From the NCBI GenBank assembly GCA_030532385.1, contig JAUNLG010000003.1, forward strand, positions 48,685-112,684: 64,000 bases of DNA. Reading direction: 5' to 3'. Each line of letters opens with the position of its first letter. Within the stretch, counting starts at the first letter, position 1. Both the position numbers and the translations under genes were made by a program. The stretch comes from Anaerococcus sp. (GTDB lineage Bacteria; Bacillota; Clostridia; Tissierellales; Peptoniphilaceae). Shown piece after piece: positions 26,661-36,504 of this stretch. The notes under the pieces are model-generated. The model did no database searches, was not told the origin of the DNA, and saw only the letters and a list, made by a program, of their open reading frames with translations.

Positions 26661-27566
26661 ATGATTACAATTAGAAAAGAAATTAAAGTAAAAAATTTAG
26701 AAGAAAACCAAATAATATTAGACATTGAAACTACAGGCCTGGATTCTTCCGTTGATTTTTTGGTCCTTTTAGGCTTTATAGAAACCAAAGGGGATAAGTC
26801 CTATTCGTACCAGTATTTTGCCATTGATGATAACGAAGAGGAAAGATTACTTAGAATTTACCTTAAAAAAATTAAAGACAAAAAAGTAATCACCTACAAT
26901 GGCGATACTTTTGACCTTCCTTTCCTCAATAGGAGGTTATTAAACTATGGTCTTAATCCGGTTTTTCCAAATAGCTTGGATCTTCTTAAGAAAGTTAAGG
27001 GCTACAGGTATTATTTTGATTTTCCATCTCTTAAACTTATGGATATGGAAAAATATCTAGGTTTTTATAGGAAAGATCCTTCAAGATATAAAACTTTTTC
27101 AAAGTTAAGTGATGATTTAATTAAAAGAGATAATCCCTACCCCATCTTAAAACATAATGAAAATGATATAATAGCAACCGAATTAATCCTTGGTTTAGAA
27201 GAAATTTTCACAAAAAAACTTACAATCACTACAAGGTTAACAAACCTAACTCTCCAAAGGGCCTATATAAATAATGATATAGCAAATCTGAGGTTTCATA
27301 TAGGAAAAGAGCTTCCAGAAAGCTTCTTTATGGGAGAAAATTACCAGCTAAAGGCAAGCCTTAATAATGTATCTATAGATATCCAAGTCCTATATGGACT
27401 ATTAGATGGCAAAAATAGAGGCTATATCACTATCAATAATTTTGATATCAAGGACCTATCTGGTCTAAAGGTCGATAGGCACTTCTTACCTATAAGAAAT
27501 GGAAGAATTTATGAATATAAAAACATCTTAAATTTAGGCAAAAAAATAATTGAGAATCACTTTTGA
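26661..27566 (+). CDS. Ribonuclease H-like (DEDD-type) nuclease domain protein
   Basis: 301 residues. The first motif DIETTGLDSSVDFLVLLG is near 22-39 and a second, VITYNGDTFDLPFLNRRL, near 77-94; the HNENDIIATE segment near 165 supplies further acidic residues. This is the exonuclease-like domain of the YprB group; no TPR region is seen after it. DEDD enzymes cut DNA or RNA from 3' ends, but the substrate here is unknown. The ATG at 26661 is the only usable start before the first motif. It stands alone on the plus strand. Confidence 0.82.
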   Translation: MITIRKEIKVKNLEENQIILDIETTGLDSSVDFLVLLGFIETKGDKSYSYQYFAIDDNEEERLLRIYLKKIKDKKVITYNGDTFDLPFLNRRLLNYGLNPVFPNSLDLLKKVKGYRYYFDFPSLKLMDMEKYLGFYRKDPSRYKTFSKLSDDLIKRDNPYPILKHNENDIIATELILGLEEIFTKKLTITTRLTNLTLQRAYINNDIANLRFHIGKELPESFFMGENYQLKASLNNVSIDIQVLYGLLDGKNRGYITINNFDIKDLSGLKVDRHFLPIRNGRIYEYKNILNLGKKIIENHF

Positions 27567-27575
27567 TTCTCAATT
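27541..27575. terminator. Hairpin shared by convergent gene ends
   Basis: A 12-bp perfect stem AATTGAGAATCA / TGATTCTCAATT (27548-27559 with 27564-27575, four-base loop) spans the stops of the plus-strand nuclease gene and ung. On the minus strand it is followed by TATTTTTTT, a good terminator for ung; on the plus strand the T-run is mixed. Confidence 0.8.
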
Positions 27576-28253
27576 TCTTATATTTTCTATCTGCCAGTCT
27601 ACAGGACCTATGCCCTTTTCTTTTAAGAATCGGTTGGTTTTAGAAAAAACCTTAGACCCAAAAAATCCCCTGTAAGCAGATAAGGGTGAAGGGTGAACTG
27701 ATTTTAAGATAAGGTGGTTAGGATTTGTAATTAACCTTTCCTTCCCTTTGGCATTTGTTCCCCAAAGGATAAAAACAATAGGCTTTTCCCTTAGGTTTAA
27801 AATACTAATTATCTTATCAGTAAGTATTTCCCAACCCATATTTTTGTGCGAATTGGGCTCTCTTTCCCTTACTGTTAAGACTGTATTTAATAACAATACC
27901 CCTTCTTTCTCCCACTTACTAAGATTACCATGATTAGGAATATAAAGCTTAAGGTCATCCTTTAATTCCTTATAGATATTTAATAAGGACGGTGGAATTT
28001 TTACACCTTCATTAACTGAAAAAGCAAGCCCATGAGCTTGACCCTTACCATGGTAGGGATCTTGACCTAGGATTACTACTTTGACATCCTCGTAGGCTAA
28101 GTAGGATAAGGCATTAAAAATATCATACATATCTGGATATACTTTTTTTGTCGAGTACTCTTTTATCAAAAACTTTCTTAATTTTTGATAGTAATTCTTC
28201 TTCCACTCTTCTTTTAATAAGTCATCCCAATCATTTCCAATATGAACACCCAC
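27570..28253 (-). CDS. ung: Uracil-DNA glycosylase, family 1
   Basis: 227 residues. Catalytic Asp and uracil pocket are in [20 protein letters not shown] near 62-81, with the leucine-loop motif [15 protein letters not shown] near 186-200 and [11 protein letters not shown] near 124. Removes uracil from DNA as the first step of base excision repair. Start is GTG at 28251-28253, overlapping the lspA stop (TAGTG). Last gene of ylmH-lspA-ung. Confidence 0.97.
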   Translation of the reverse strand: MGVHIGNDWDDLLKEEWKKNYYQKLRKFLIKEYSTKKVYPDMYDIFNALSYLAYEDVKVVILGQDPYHGKGQAHGLAFSVNEGVKIPPSLLNIYKELKDDLKLYIPNHGNLSKWEKEGVLLLNTVLTVREREPNSHKNMGWEILTDKIISILNLREKPIVFILWGTNAKGKERLITNPNHLILKSVHPSPLSAYRGFFGSKVFSKTNRFLKEKGIGPVDWQIENIRN

Positions 28254-28696
28254 TAATTCTCACCTTCTTTAGCAAAAATTATAGATATTATCATAAGCAA
28301 GCATCCCCCAGTAACCAGGATATCCGCCACATTAAATATCGGAAAGTCAACAAAGGCAAGGTCTAAAAAATCTACTACATAACCATTAAAAGCCCTGTCA
28401 TAAAAGTTGCCTAAGGCACCTGAAATAATCATTGCATAGGCAGTATTTAAAATTTTAGAATTACTCTTATAATTTTTTATAAAGTAATAGATTAGAAATC
28501 CTACTATAGCAAGGGTTAAAATTATAAAAAGTGTTCTTTGATTTTGTAAGATTCCAAAAGCTGCTCCCCTATTTTCTAAATAGGTTAGGTTGATTATCGA
28601 ACCTTCAATACCCTTATCCATCAAGTTATTAACAGCATAGGTCTTAGTAAGCCTATCTAGGATAAGACCTCCTATTATTATAATTAAATATATCAT
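28253..28696 (-). CDS. lspA: Lipoprotein signal peptidase (signal peptidase II)
   Basis: 147 residues with four membrane segments. The two catalytic aspartates are in [20 protein letters not shown] near 93-112 and [11 protein letters not shown] near 119. It cleaves diacylglyceryl-prolipoproteins before the lipobox Cys; the lipoprotein at 49-50.7 kb is a likely client. AGGA precedes the ATG, which overlaps the ylmH stop. Confidence 0.97.
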   Translation of the reverse strand: MIYLIIIIGGLILDRLTKTYAVNNLMDKGIEGSIINLTYLENRGAAFGILQNQRTLFIILTLAIVGFLIYYFIKNYKSNSKILNTAYAMIISGALGNFYDRAFNGYVVDFLDLAFVDFPIFNVADILVTGGCLLMIISIIFAKEGEN

Positions 28697-29460
28697 ATTA
28701 ACTTCCTGTAATCTACGTGGTAATTATCTTTCTTTGACCTACCACTTACACCATCAAATATAAACCTACCCCAGCCCCTGATTGATATAGGACTAGATTC
28801 AGAGACTTTATAAGAAGGATCTGTAATAGTTTGAAAATCTACCTTAACCAAGGACTTACTTATAAGGTCCTTGGCCTTTTTCCTAGAAGAATTAACCATA
28901 AGGCCTATCAGGTTATCAAGTCTAAGTGAGCTGATAAAACCTGATTTTTCTATATATTTAGCTTCTATAAGATCAAGCATATTAGTATCCTTAAAATCTA
29001 TTGCAATAGGCTCCCTTTTTACCTTAAATAGGTTATACTTAACAAAGGCTGCATCTTCCTTTAAAAGTACAAATTCGACTTTCTCTTCTAATATGGAGAT
29101 ATCTCCAATTTTATTCCTATCAAGTCCTAGATGAATTAGGGCACCTAGTATATCTGGGTGGCCAATTTCTACTTTTTCAAATTCCATCACCCTTATATAC
29201 TGGCTGGTATCTATATCATCATAATAGGGATTGGCTATGAAAATTTTTCTTTCTGCCCTAGGATTTGCTCCAACAAACTTAATTTTGATCCCATTTTTCT
29301 CAGCAATACTTCCTATAACCCTTCTTTCAAAGGGGTCAAGGAAGAAGCTGCTTACTTCTATTTGCTTATAGTAGGCTTGCTCTAAAATAGATATAGCTCT
29401 TTTTATATTTGATTTTTTACTCTTATCATTTATAAAATCTAAATTGTATACTAATGTCAT
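28693..29460 (-). CDS. ylmH: YlmH, S4-domain RNA-binding protein
   Basis: 255 residues. N-terminal YlmH region with SSFFLDPFERRVIGSIAEK near 37-55 and FVGANPRAERKIFIANPYYDD near 62; a C-terminal S4 domain (LRLDNLIGLMVNSSRKKAKD near 180-199). YlmH binds ribosomes and is implicated in rescue of stalled 50S complexes and in division (ylm cluster). The ATG directly follows the T-run of the sepF terminator and has no Shine-Dalgarno; alignment with YlmH still supports this start. Confidence 0.88.
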   Translation of the reverse strand: MTLVYNLDFINDKSKKSNIKRAISILEQAYYKQIEVSSFFLDPFERRVIGSIAEKNGIKIKFVGANPRAERKIFIANPYYDDIDTSQYIRVMEFEKVEIGHPDILGALIHLGLDRNKIGDISILEEKVEFVLLKEDAAFVKYNLFKVKREPIAIDFKDTNMLDLIEAKYIEKSGFISSLRLDNLIGLMVNSSRKKAKDLISKSLVKVDFQTITDPSYKVSESSPISIRGWGRFIFDGVSGRSKKDNYHVDYRKLI

Positions 29461-29513
29461 AAAATAAAAAAGCCTAAGCCAATCCCTTCCCCTTAAATTT
29501 AAGGGGAAGAGAT
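29461..29513 (-). terminator. Terminator between sepF and ylmH
   Basis: Sixteen-base arms centred on the palindrome 29486-29509 pair from 29482 to 29513, with one G-U pair that exists only in the minus-strand RNA. After 11 more bases comes TTTTTTATTTT, ending at the ylmH start codon. Confidence 0.75.
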
Positions 29514-29525
29514 GTATCCTAGGTC

Positions 29526-30131
29526 CTATAATTGATTGTAATTTCCTTCTCCGATTTGATCTGCTAATTGTTTATCTACTTCTACCCCGCTAGGGCTTAT
29601 TAGAAATATTCCCTTAGTAACCCTTTCTACGCTTCCATCTAGGGCATAGACTGCACCACTAACAAAGTCAAAAATTCTTTTTCTAAGATCAGAGTCAACC
29701 ATTTCAAGATTTAATACTACTACTTTTTTGTTAAGTATGTCATCTATCACATTTGGTGCATCTTGATCATAATTTAGTGGTTCTTGGATAGAGATTCGCA
29801 TTGAATTTGCAGGTGAAAAAGTTCTTTCTGTCATATTTACTCCCTTATCTCCCCTTCTCAATGAAGATGAAAAACTGTAGCTATCATCATCACTACTAGT
29901 TGTTGAGAAGCTAGGTACCTCATAAGACCTATCATTTTGATAAGAGTCATCCTTATAAGTATCACTAGCGTAATCATTACTATAAAAGGATGTATACTTA
30001 CTTTCCTTATCATCTGAAAGCTCTAGTGTATCCTCATCTTCTTCATTTTCATAATACATTTGTTCATCGTCTTCATCGTAATCATCATACTCATCATCGA
30101 TGCCTATAAATTCTTTAAACCTATCTAACAT
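29526..30131 (-). CDS. sepF: Cell division protein SepF
   Basis: 201 residues. An N-terminal membrane-binding helix (MLDRFKEFIGIDD), a long acidic, Ser/Tyr/Asp-rich linker (about 14-105) and the C-terminal SepF domain (KKVVVLNLEMVDSDLRKRIF near 133-152; GSVERVTKGIFLISPSGVEV near 164). SepF bundles FtsZ and ties it to the membrane. The linker is longer and more acidic than in Bacillus. It has its own promoter and SD AAAGGAAG; the terminator after it limits readthrough to ylmH. Confidence 0.94.
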   Translation of the reverse strand: MLDRFKEFIGIDDEYDDYDEDDEQMYYENEEDEDTLELSDDKESKYTSFYSNDYASDTYKDDSYQNDRSYEVPSFSTTSSDDDSYSFSSSLRRGDKGVNMTERTFSPANSMRISIQEPLNYDQDAPNVIDDILNKKVVVLNLEMVDSDLRKRIFDFVSGAVYALDGSVERVTKGIFLISPSGVEVDKQLADQIGEGNYNQL

Positions 30132-30167
30132 AATACTTCCTTTGCAATAATTTCTTTTCTTTATACT

Positions 30168-30196
30168 ATTATAACGTTAATTAGAAAAAATTTCGA
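30168..30196 (-). promoter_or_regulatory. Promoter of sepF
   Basis: TCGAAA (30191-30196), 17 bases, TATAAT (30168-30173) on the minus strand, about 36 bases before the sepF ATG. Confidence 0.65.
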
Positions 30197-30198
30197 AT

Positions 30199-31182
30199 TT
30201 AATATTCATTTTTAAGGTCCCTATTCATTAGATCCTTTACCGAATCCTCTACTTTTTTGCCCTCAAATAAAACTTTAAATAATTCATTGGTTATTGGCAT
30301 GTCAATTTTTTTCTCCCTAGCCAATTCATAGACTGACCTACTTGTAGGAATGCCCTCAACAACCATGTTTATTTCCTTAGATAAGTCATCAATAGACCTA
30401 CCCTTACCTATAAGCCTTCCAGCCCTATTATTTCTAGAATGCTTACTAGTTGCCGTAACTATCAAATCACCAATGCCTGCTAGGCCATTTATTGTTTTCC
30501 CATCGGCGCCTAAGGCTATGGCAAATCTTTCCATCTCATGGATTCCCCTAGTTATCAAAGCAGCCTTAGAGTTATCTCCATATCCTAGACCATCAGCCAT
30601 TCCTATAGCAAAGGCTAGGATATTTTTTACACTTCCTCCAAGCTCAACCCCGCACACATCTTCTGATGTATATACTCTAAAGTAATCCCTAGAAAATATT
30701 TCTTGGACTTTTCTGGCAAGGTTCATATCCTCTGATGCACAAACTACTGTTGTAGGCATTTTTTCTATAACTTCCTCAGCATGGCTTGGGCCACTTAAGA
30801 TAGCATAAGATATATCAGAGAATATATCTTCTAAAATTTGAGAAATCCTAAGGTGACTTTTTAACTCAAGTCCTTTAGATAGGTTTATTATAACCTGATC
30901 TTTCCTTAAGGGCTTACCATAAGATTCATAGACACCCCTAATATTTTGAGTTGGAATAGCGTTTATTATATATTTATTTGACATACAAGCTGAAAGATCT
31001 GAGCTTGCCTTAATATTTTTTGCTAGGATTTTTTTAGGAAAGTACTTGTAGTTTACTCTCTTTTCATTGATAGATTTTTCCAAATTTTTATCTCTAGCAT
31101 ACAAAAGTACATCATATCTATCAGCTAATACACTCGCAATAGCACTTGCCCAAGATCCAGCTCCAATTATTGATATTTGCAT
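30199..31182 (-). CDS. gpsA: Glycerol-3-phosphate dehydrogenase [NAD(P)+]
   Basis: 327 residues. N-terminal dinucleotide motif IIGAGSWASAIASVLA (4-19), INLSKGLELKS near 96, the LSGPSHAEEV motif near 131-140 and the catalytic GGSVKNILAFAIGMADGLGYG near 181-201. It makes sn-glycerol-3-phosphate from dihydroxyacetone phosphate for phospholipids. It follows plsY, which uses its product; both follow der. SD AGGAG. Confidence 0.97.
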   Translation of the reverse strand: MQISIIGAGSWASAIASVLADRYDVLLYARDKNLEKSINEKRVNYKYFPKKILAKNIKASSDLSACMSNKYIINAIPTQNIRGVYESYGKPLRKDQVIINLSKGLELKSHLRISQILEDIFSDISYAILSGPSHAEEVIEKMPTTVVCASEDMNLARKVQEIFSRDYFRVYTSEDVCGVELGGSVKNILAFAIGMADGLGYGDNSKAALITRGIHEMERFAIALGADGKTINGLAGIGDLIVTATSKHSRNNRAGRLIGKGRSIDDLSKEINMVVEGIPTSRSVYELAREKKIDMPITNELFKVLFEGKKVEDSVKDLMNRDLKNEY

Positions 31183-31190
31183 AAGAACTC

Positions 31191-31766
31191 CTAAAAAAGT
31201 TTCTTCTCTTCTCCCCTAAGTAATCTTTTTATATTATCCTTATGTCTGATTTCTACTAATATAGCAACTATCAAAAGAATTATAGAAAATAAAGATAGGC
31301 CATACCAGTAAAATCCCAAAATACCAGCTAGCAAAGCTGCGGATATGGAAGATAAGGATACTATCCTAAAGATAATAAAGATTATTATGAAAACTACTAA
31401 TAAAGCTAAGGCTATTCTCTTATCTATAAATAAAATCCCTCCAAAGGCTGTTGATATGCCTTTACCTGCCTTAAAATGTAAAAATATACTATACATATGA
31501 CCTAGGACTACAAAAAGCAGGGCAAGAGCTTTACCCTTCTCATCCAAAAGCCTTGATCCTATGAATACGGCCAGGTAACCTTTGGCAAAGTCTAGAAGGA
31601 AGGTTAGAAGTCCAGGAACTTTGCCAAAATTTCTAAATATATTAGTAGCTCCAATATTTCCAGAACCCATGGTTCTTACATCTTTTTTAAAAAATACTTC
31701 CGATAGGATAAAGCCCATTGGGATAGATCCTATCAGATAAGAAATTATTGCAAGTAGTAGGCTCAT
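31191..31766 (-). CDS. plsY: Acyl-phosphate:glycerol-3-phosphate acyltransferase
   Basis: 191-residue, multi-pass membrane enzyme that acylates glycerol-3-phosphate from acyl-phosphate. Conserved loops: YLIGSIPMGFILS near 8-20, TMGSGNIGATNIFRNFGK near 30-47, LDFAKGYLAVF near 58, GHMYSIFLHFKAGKGISTAFG near 86. The start at 31764-31766 is supported by AAAGAGG; an earlier in-frame start would lie inside der. It acts with gpsA next door and, in concept, with FakA at the window's left end. Confidence 0.95.
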   Translation of the reverse strand: MSLLLAIISYLIGSIPMGFILSEVFFKKDVRTMGSGNIGATNIFRNFGKVPGLLTFLLDFAKGYLAVFIGSRLLDEKGKALALLFVVLGHMYSIFLHFKAGKGISTAFGGILFIDKRIALALLVVFIIIFIIFRIVSLSSISAALLAGILGFYWYGLSLFSIILLIVAILVEIRHKDNIKRLLRGEEKKLF

Positions 31767-31767
31767 T

Positions 31768-33081
31768 TTATTGTCCTCTTTGTTTAAAGACGAAACTAAA
31801 TGGTACTCCAACTAGGGGATAATTTTGCCTAATTTGATTTTCCAAGTACCTAGTATATGAAAAGTGGATTAGGTCCCTGTCATTTATAGAAAGCATAAAC
31901 TTTGGTGGAGCTGTCCCTACCTGGGATATATAATAAATCTTAAGTCTTTTTCCCTTATCTTGTGGAGGTGGATTAAGCATTATAGCATCCTTTAAGATGG
32001 TATTTAATAATCCAGTCTTTATCCTTGTATGATAATTATTTGATACAATCTCTATTAAGTCTAAGAGCCTATCTATCCTTTGATTTTCTAAAACCGATAT
32101 GAATACTATAGGGGCATAAGGAGCAAATGATAAGGTAGTCCTGATATCTTTTTCAAGCTCACTCATAGTGTTGGTATTTTTTTCTACTAAATCCCACTTA
32201 TTTACAGCAATTATAATAGCTTTCTTGTTATTGTGGGCATATCCTGCAATTTTTGCATCCTGTTCTGTAACACCAACATTTGCATCTATTAAGAAAAGAC
32301 ATATTTCTGAAGAATCTACCGCATCAAAAGTTCTTTGGTTAGCGTAGTATTCAACATTTTCCTTAACCCTAGCCTTACGCCTAAGTCCTGCTGTATCTAT
32401 TAGAACATAATTATTATCATTGTATGACCAATATGAGTCTACAGCATCTCTTGTTGTTCCAGCTATATCAGTTACTATCATCCTCTCTTCATTAAGTAGA
32501 TGGTTGACAAGGGATGACTTGCCAGCATTTGGTTTTCCAATTATTGCAATCCTGGTCTCATCTTCAATAGTTTCATAGGAAGAGAAGTCTATAAAAGATA
32601 CTATCTTATCCAAAAGATCTCCTAGGCCTTTAGATTGCTCAGCTGAGATCATGGCAAGGTCATCAAAACCTAATTGGTAAAAATCATAAACAGAATCTGT
32701 CATTTTAAAGGAGTCAAGTTTATTTGCCACTACAATTATTGGCTTATTATACTTTCTTATCTCATTTGCTATATCTTGGTCATAAGGATTTACTCCTTCT
32801 TTTCCATCTACTACAAAAAGGATAAGGTCTGTTTCCATTAAAGCCTTTTCAACCTGACCCTTTACTTCTGTATTCATAACTTCCTTGTTAGAAATATCAA
32901 GTCCACCAGTATCTACTAGGAGAAAGGTATCTTTTTGCCACTCTACCTTATCGACAATCCTATCCCTAGTAACACCTGAAATGTCTTCTGTTATTGATTT
33001 TTTCTTACCAACCAACCTATTGAATAAGGTTGATTTTCCAACGTTGGTCCTACCGACCAAGGTTACCATTGGCATTTGCAT
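31768..33081 (-). CDS. der: Ribosome biogenesis GTPase Der (EngA)
   Basis: 437 residues with the diagnostic two tandem G domains: GRTNVGKSTLF (10-20) with DTGGL near 58, and GKPNAGKSSLV near 183 with DTAGLRRKARVKE near 232, followed by a KH-like C-terminal domain. Required for 50S assembly. SD GGAG; glyA lies directly upstream. Confidence 0.98.
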   Translation of the reverse strand: MQMPMVTLVGRTNVGKSTLFNRLVGKKKSITEDISGVTRDRIVDKVEWQKDTFLLVDTGGLDISNKEVMNTEVKGQVEKALMETDLILFVVDGKEGVNPYDQDIANEIRKYNKPIIVVANKLDSFKMTDSVYDFYQLGFDDLAMISAEQSKGLGDLLDKIVSFIDFSSYETIEDETRIAIIGKPNAGKSSLVNHLLNEERMIVTDIAGTTRDAVDSYWSYNDNNYVLIDTAGLRRKARVKENVEYYANQRTFDAVDSSEICLFLIDANVGVTEQDAKIAGYAHNNKKAIIIAVNKWDLVEKNTNTMSELEKDIRTTLSFAPYAPIVFISVLENQRIDRLLDLIEIVSNNYHTRIKTGLLNTILKDAIMLNPPPQDKGKRLKIYYISQVGTAPPKFMLSINDRDLIHFSYTRYLENQIRQNYPLVGVPFSFVFKQRGQ

Positions 33082-33083
33082 AT

Positions 33084-34319
33084 TTATTCTCCATATACTG
33101 GGAATTTACTTGTTAAGTCAAATACTTCTTTCCTAATTTCATCAACACTAGCTTCTCTTTTTAGGGTCTTTGAGATTAAATCAATAATTATCTCCATCTC
33201 AGCTTCCTTCATACCCCTACTTGTAACTGCTGCAGTACCAATCCTTAGACCACTTGTTACATTTGGAGAGAGTTTTTCACCAGGTATTGTGTTTTTATTG
33301 GTTGTAATATAAACTTCATCAAGTAATTCTTGAGCTTTTGCTCCAGTTATTCCTATATTTGTAAGGTCTAATAATAATAGGTGGTTATCTGTTCCCCCAG
33401 AAACCATATTAAAACCATGGTCTTTTAGGGCCTTTTCCATCGCCTTTGCATTTGATTTAATTTGTTTCGCATAGTCAATCCATGATGGATCTAGGTTTTG
33501 CTTAAAGCCAATCGCCTTTCCAGCTATTATATGCTCTAATGGACCACCTTGAAGACCTGGAAATACTGCCTTATCAACCTTCTTAGCCCACTTTTCCTTT
33601 GAAAGAATCATACCTGACCTAGGTCCCCTTAGGGTCTTGTGGGTTGTTGTAGTTACTACATCGCAATAAGGGATTGGTGATTGGTGCTCACCTGCAACTA
33701 CAAGACCTGCTATGTGGGCAATGTCAGCCATTAGTAAAGCTCCAACCTCATCTGTTATTTCCCTAAACTTCTTAAAATCAATTTCTCTAGGATAAGCAGA
33801 GGCTCCACATACTATAAGTTTAGGCTTTATTTCTTTGGCAAGCTCTAAGACTTTTTCATAATCAATTCTTCCAGTTTCTTCATCCACTCCATAGTGATAA
33901 AATTCATAGTTTTTACCAGATTGATTTACTGGTGACCCGTGGGATAGGTGACCACCTTCAGATAATTCCATAGCTAGGATTTTATCACCATGGTCAAGTA
34001 AAGCCATATACGCTGCTGCGTTGGCATCTGAACCTGAGTGAGGTTGAACGTTAGCATGGTCTGCTCCAAAAAGTTTTTTGGCCCTGTCAATAGCTAGTTG
34101 CTCGATTATATCGATATTTTCACAGCCACCATAGTATCTTTTTCCTGGCAATCCTTCTGCATATTTATTAGTTAGGATTGATCCATCTGCTTCAAGTATT
34201 GGCTTAATTACATAATTTTCAGATGCAATTAGTTCAATATTTCTTTCCTGTCTTTCTAGCTCATCTGTCAAAGCCTTGTAAACTTCTTGGTCAAATTTCT
34301 CGATTTCTTTGTAATCCAT
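33084..34319 (-). CDS. glyA: Serine hydroxymethyltransferase
   Basis: 411-residue PLP enzyme that interconverts serine and glycine and loads tetrahydrofolate with one-carbon units. N-terminal [15 protein letters not shown] near 29, [15 protein letters not shown] near 94, and the PLP lysine in [16 protein letters not shown] near 222-237. The start overlaps the previous stop (TGATG). No glycine or folate riboswitch is visible upstream. Confidence 0.97.
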   Translation of the reverse strand: MDYKEIEKFDQEVYKALTDELERQERNIELIASENYVIKPILEADGSILTNKYAEGLPGKRYYGGCENIDIIEQLAIDRAKKLFGADHANVQPHSGSDANAAAYMALLDHGDKILAMELSEGGHLSHGSPVNQSGKNYEFYHYGVDEETGRIDYEKVLELAKEIKPKLIVCGASAYPREIDFKKFREITDEVGALLMADIAHIAGLVVAGEHQSPIPYCDVVTTTTHKTLRGPRSGMILSKEKWAKKVDKAVFPGLQGGPLEHIIAGKAIGFKQNLDPSWIDYAKQIKSNAKAMEKALKDHGFNMVSGGTDNHLLLLDLTNIGITGAKAQELLDEVYITTNKNTIPGEKLSPNVTSGLRIGTAAVTSRGMKEAEMEIIIDLISKTLKREASVDEIRKEVFDLTSKFPVYGE

Positions 34320-34735
34320 CAGATTTTCCTCACTTTCATAATGTTTCTTCTTTTAACATCTTTATCAAAACCCTTAACTATTAGAAGGGATATTGCTAAA
34401 AATACCACAACTGATATTAAGGTTAGAAGATTTAGGTCCATGCTTGAATCTTTAAGCAAAATATTAGGCAAGATCGCCCCAAGTAACATCATTACTACAG
34501 GTAGAACATAGACCTTTAGGGTAAGTTTTGTTACCTCGCTTTGGTCCCCTTCTATTATAACCCTGTCCCCTTTTTTGATATCTTCATAAGAAAATAGGGT
34601 GATTTCTGTCATCTTGCTTTCTGCACAAGACCCATTTGCAGAACAAGACCCGCAGGCCCCATTCCTATAAATTTGTACTGTCAATTGCCCCTTGTTATTA
34701 TCTAAAACAAGACCTTCTTTTACTACTTTATCCAT
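34319..34735 (-). CDS. RseC/SoxR-reducing-system family membrane protein
   Basis: 138 residues. The N-terminal soluble part has a cysteine motif in [15 protein letters not shown] (about 25-39), typical of RseC/MucC proteins; a pair of membrane helices follows ([20 protein letters not shown] near 72 and [20 protein letters not shown] near 103). Members modulate redox or electron-transfer systems such as Rnf; no rnf genes are in the window, so the partner is unknown. Tightly packed between aspS and glyA. Confidence 0.8.
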   Translation of the reverse strand: MDKVVKEGLVLDNNKGQLTVQIYRNGACGSCSANGSCAESKMTEITLFSYEDIKKGDRVIIEGDQSEVTKLTLKVYVLPVVMMLLGAILPNILLKDSSMDLNLLTLISVVVFLAISLLIVKGFDKDVKRRNIMKVRKI

Positions 34736-34736
34736 A

Positions 34737-36491
34737 CTAGTCTCTTTCTATTTTTATTCCCAATTCTCCTAGGGTTTTATCATCTACAAGGCTTGGTGCT
34801 TCAGTTAGAGGGCAAGTTGCAGATTGAGTTTTTGGAAAGGCAATTATATCTTTAATATTATCAGTTTTAGCAAAGAGCATTACCAATCTATCAAGGCCAT
34901 AGGCAAGTCCTGCATGTGGTGGAGTTCCATATTGGAGAGCTTCTATAAAGAAACCAAACTTATTTTCAATATCTTCTTGGCTTAAGTTTAGGGCCTTAAA
35001 TACTTTTTCTTGTAAGTTAGAGTTATTTATTCTTACAGATCCTCCACCCATTTCATCTCCATTTATTACAATATCATAGGCTTGGGTTCTTACTTTTTCA
35101 GGTTCTGTTAATAACAAATCAATATCTTCTTCATTTGGCATAGTAAATGGATGGTGTTGGGATACATACCTATCTTCTTCTTCAGAATATTCAAACATTG
35201 GGAAGTTTACTACCCAGCAGAAAGCATACTCTTTTTCATAAAGGTCATTATCCTTAGCAACCTTTCTTCTTAAAGCTCCCATAGCTTCAAGTACTGTCAT
35301 ATCCTTATCAGCCCCTAGTAATATTAAGTCGTTATCTTCTATATCAAGGCTTTCTTTTAGACCATCAATAATGTCATCTGTTAGGAATTTCTTGATAGAA
35401 GATTGGATATTATCTTGGTATTTGATATAAGAAAGTCCTTTTAATCCATAATCTTTAACAAAATCTGTAAGCTTATCTAATTGCTTTCTAGAATATTTAT
35501 CTGCTATATTTTTAAAGTTAATGGCCCTAACTGACCTTCCATCACTTGTATTATCGGCAAACACCTTAAAATCAGATTCTTTAAATACATGGCTAACATT
35601 TTTGATTTTATAGCCAAATCTTAAGTCAGGCTTATCTGATCCGTAAGATTCCATAGCCTCTTTATAATCCATCCTAGGAATTGGTAATTTTAGATCATAG
35701 TCTGTAAATTTATCAAATAATTCCTTAAGTAGTCCCTCATTCATTGCAATTACATCTGCTTGGTCAGCAAAGCTCATCTCAAGGTCTAATTGGGTAAATT
35801 CAGGTTGCCTATTTGCTCTTAAGTCCTCATCCCTAAAACATTTTACAATTTGAAAATACCTATCTAATGATCCTATCATCAGGATTTGTTTTAGAAGTTG
35901 AGGTGATTGAGGAAGTGCATAGAATTTTCCCTTGTTAACTCTAGATGGGACAAGGTAATCCCTAGCTCCTTCTGGGGTAGGCTTGGTCAAAAATGGAGTT
36001 TCTACTTCAGTAAAGCCATTTTCGTACATATACTCACGCATAGTTCTTACAATATCACTTCTTAACTTAAGGTTTCTTTGAACAGAAGGTTTTCTCATGT
36101 CAAGATACCTATATTTTAACCTTAAGTTCTCACTTACATCATCATCATCTTTTATATATATAGGTGGTGTTTTTGCTTGGTCTAATATGTTTATTTTCTC
36201 TGCGATAATCTCAACATCTCCAGTTGCTAAATCTGGATTTTTGGATTCTCTTTCAAAGACCTTTCCCTTAACCTCTATTACATATTCGGCTGAAAGTTCT
36301 TTGGCTTTTTCGTAATTATCTTTATCTTCTTCTCTTACTACAATTTGGCTAATGCCTGTCTTATCTCTAAGATCTATAAAGACTAAAGACCCTAAATTTC
36401 TTTTCTTTGCTACCCAGCCCATAAGTACTACAGAATCGCCTACATTCTCGATTCTTAAATCACCACACATATTTGTTCTTTTAAATTCCAT
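34737..36491 (-). CDS. aspS: Aspartyl-tRNA synthetase
   Basis: 584-residue bacterial-type AspRS. An N-terminal OB fold for the anticodon (GWVAKKRNLGSLVFIDLRD near 25-43), class II core (FTEVETPFLTKPTPEGARDY near 148-167, motif 2 FRDEDLRANRQPEFTQLD near 218, motif 3 GLAYGLDRLVMLFA near 533) and the inserted GAD domain in the middle. A strong AGGAGGAGGAG site precedes the ATG. Whether it is discriminating or makes Asp-tRNA-Asn cannot be told here. Confidence 0.98.
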   Translation of the reverse strand: MEFKRTNMCGDLRIENVGDSVVLMGWVAKKRNLGSLVFIDLRDKTGISQIVVREEDKDNYEKAKELSAEYVIEVKGKVFERESKNPDLATGDVEIIAEKINILDQAKTPPIYIKDDDDVSENLRLKYRYLDMRKPSVQRNLKLRSDIVRTMREYMYENGFTEVETPFLTKPTPEGARDYLVPSRVNKGKFYALPQSPQLLKQILMIGSLDRYFQIVKCFRDEDLRANRQPEFTQLDLEMSFADQADVIAMNEGLLKELFDKFTDYDLKLPIPRMDYKEAMESYGSDKPDLRFGYKIKNVSHVFKESDFKVFADNTSDGRSVRAINFKNIADKYSRKQLDKLTDFVKDYGLKGLSYIKYQDNIQSSIKKFLTDDIIDGLKESLDIEDNDLILLGADKDMTVLEAMGALRRKVAKDNDLYEKEYAFCWVVNFPMFEYSEEEDRYVSQHHPFTMPNEEDIDLLLTEPEKVRTQAYDIVINGDEMGGGSVRINNSNLQEKVFKALNLSQEDIENKFGFFIEALQYGTPPHAGLAYGLDRLVMLFAKTDNIKDIIAFPKTQSATCPLTEAPSLVDDKTLGELGIKIERD

Positions 36492-36504
36492 ACTTCTCCT
36501 CCTC

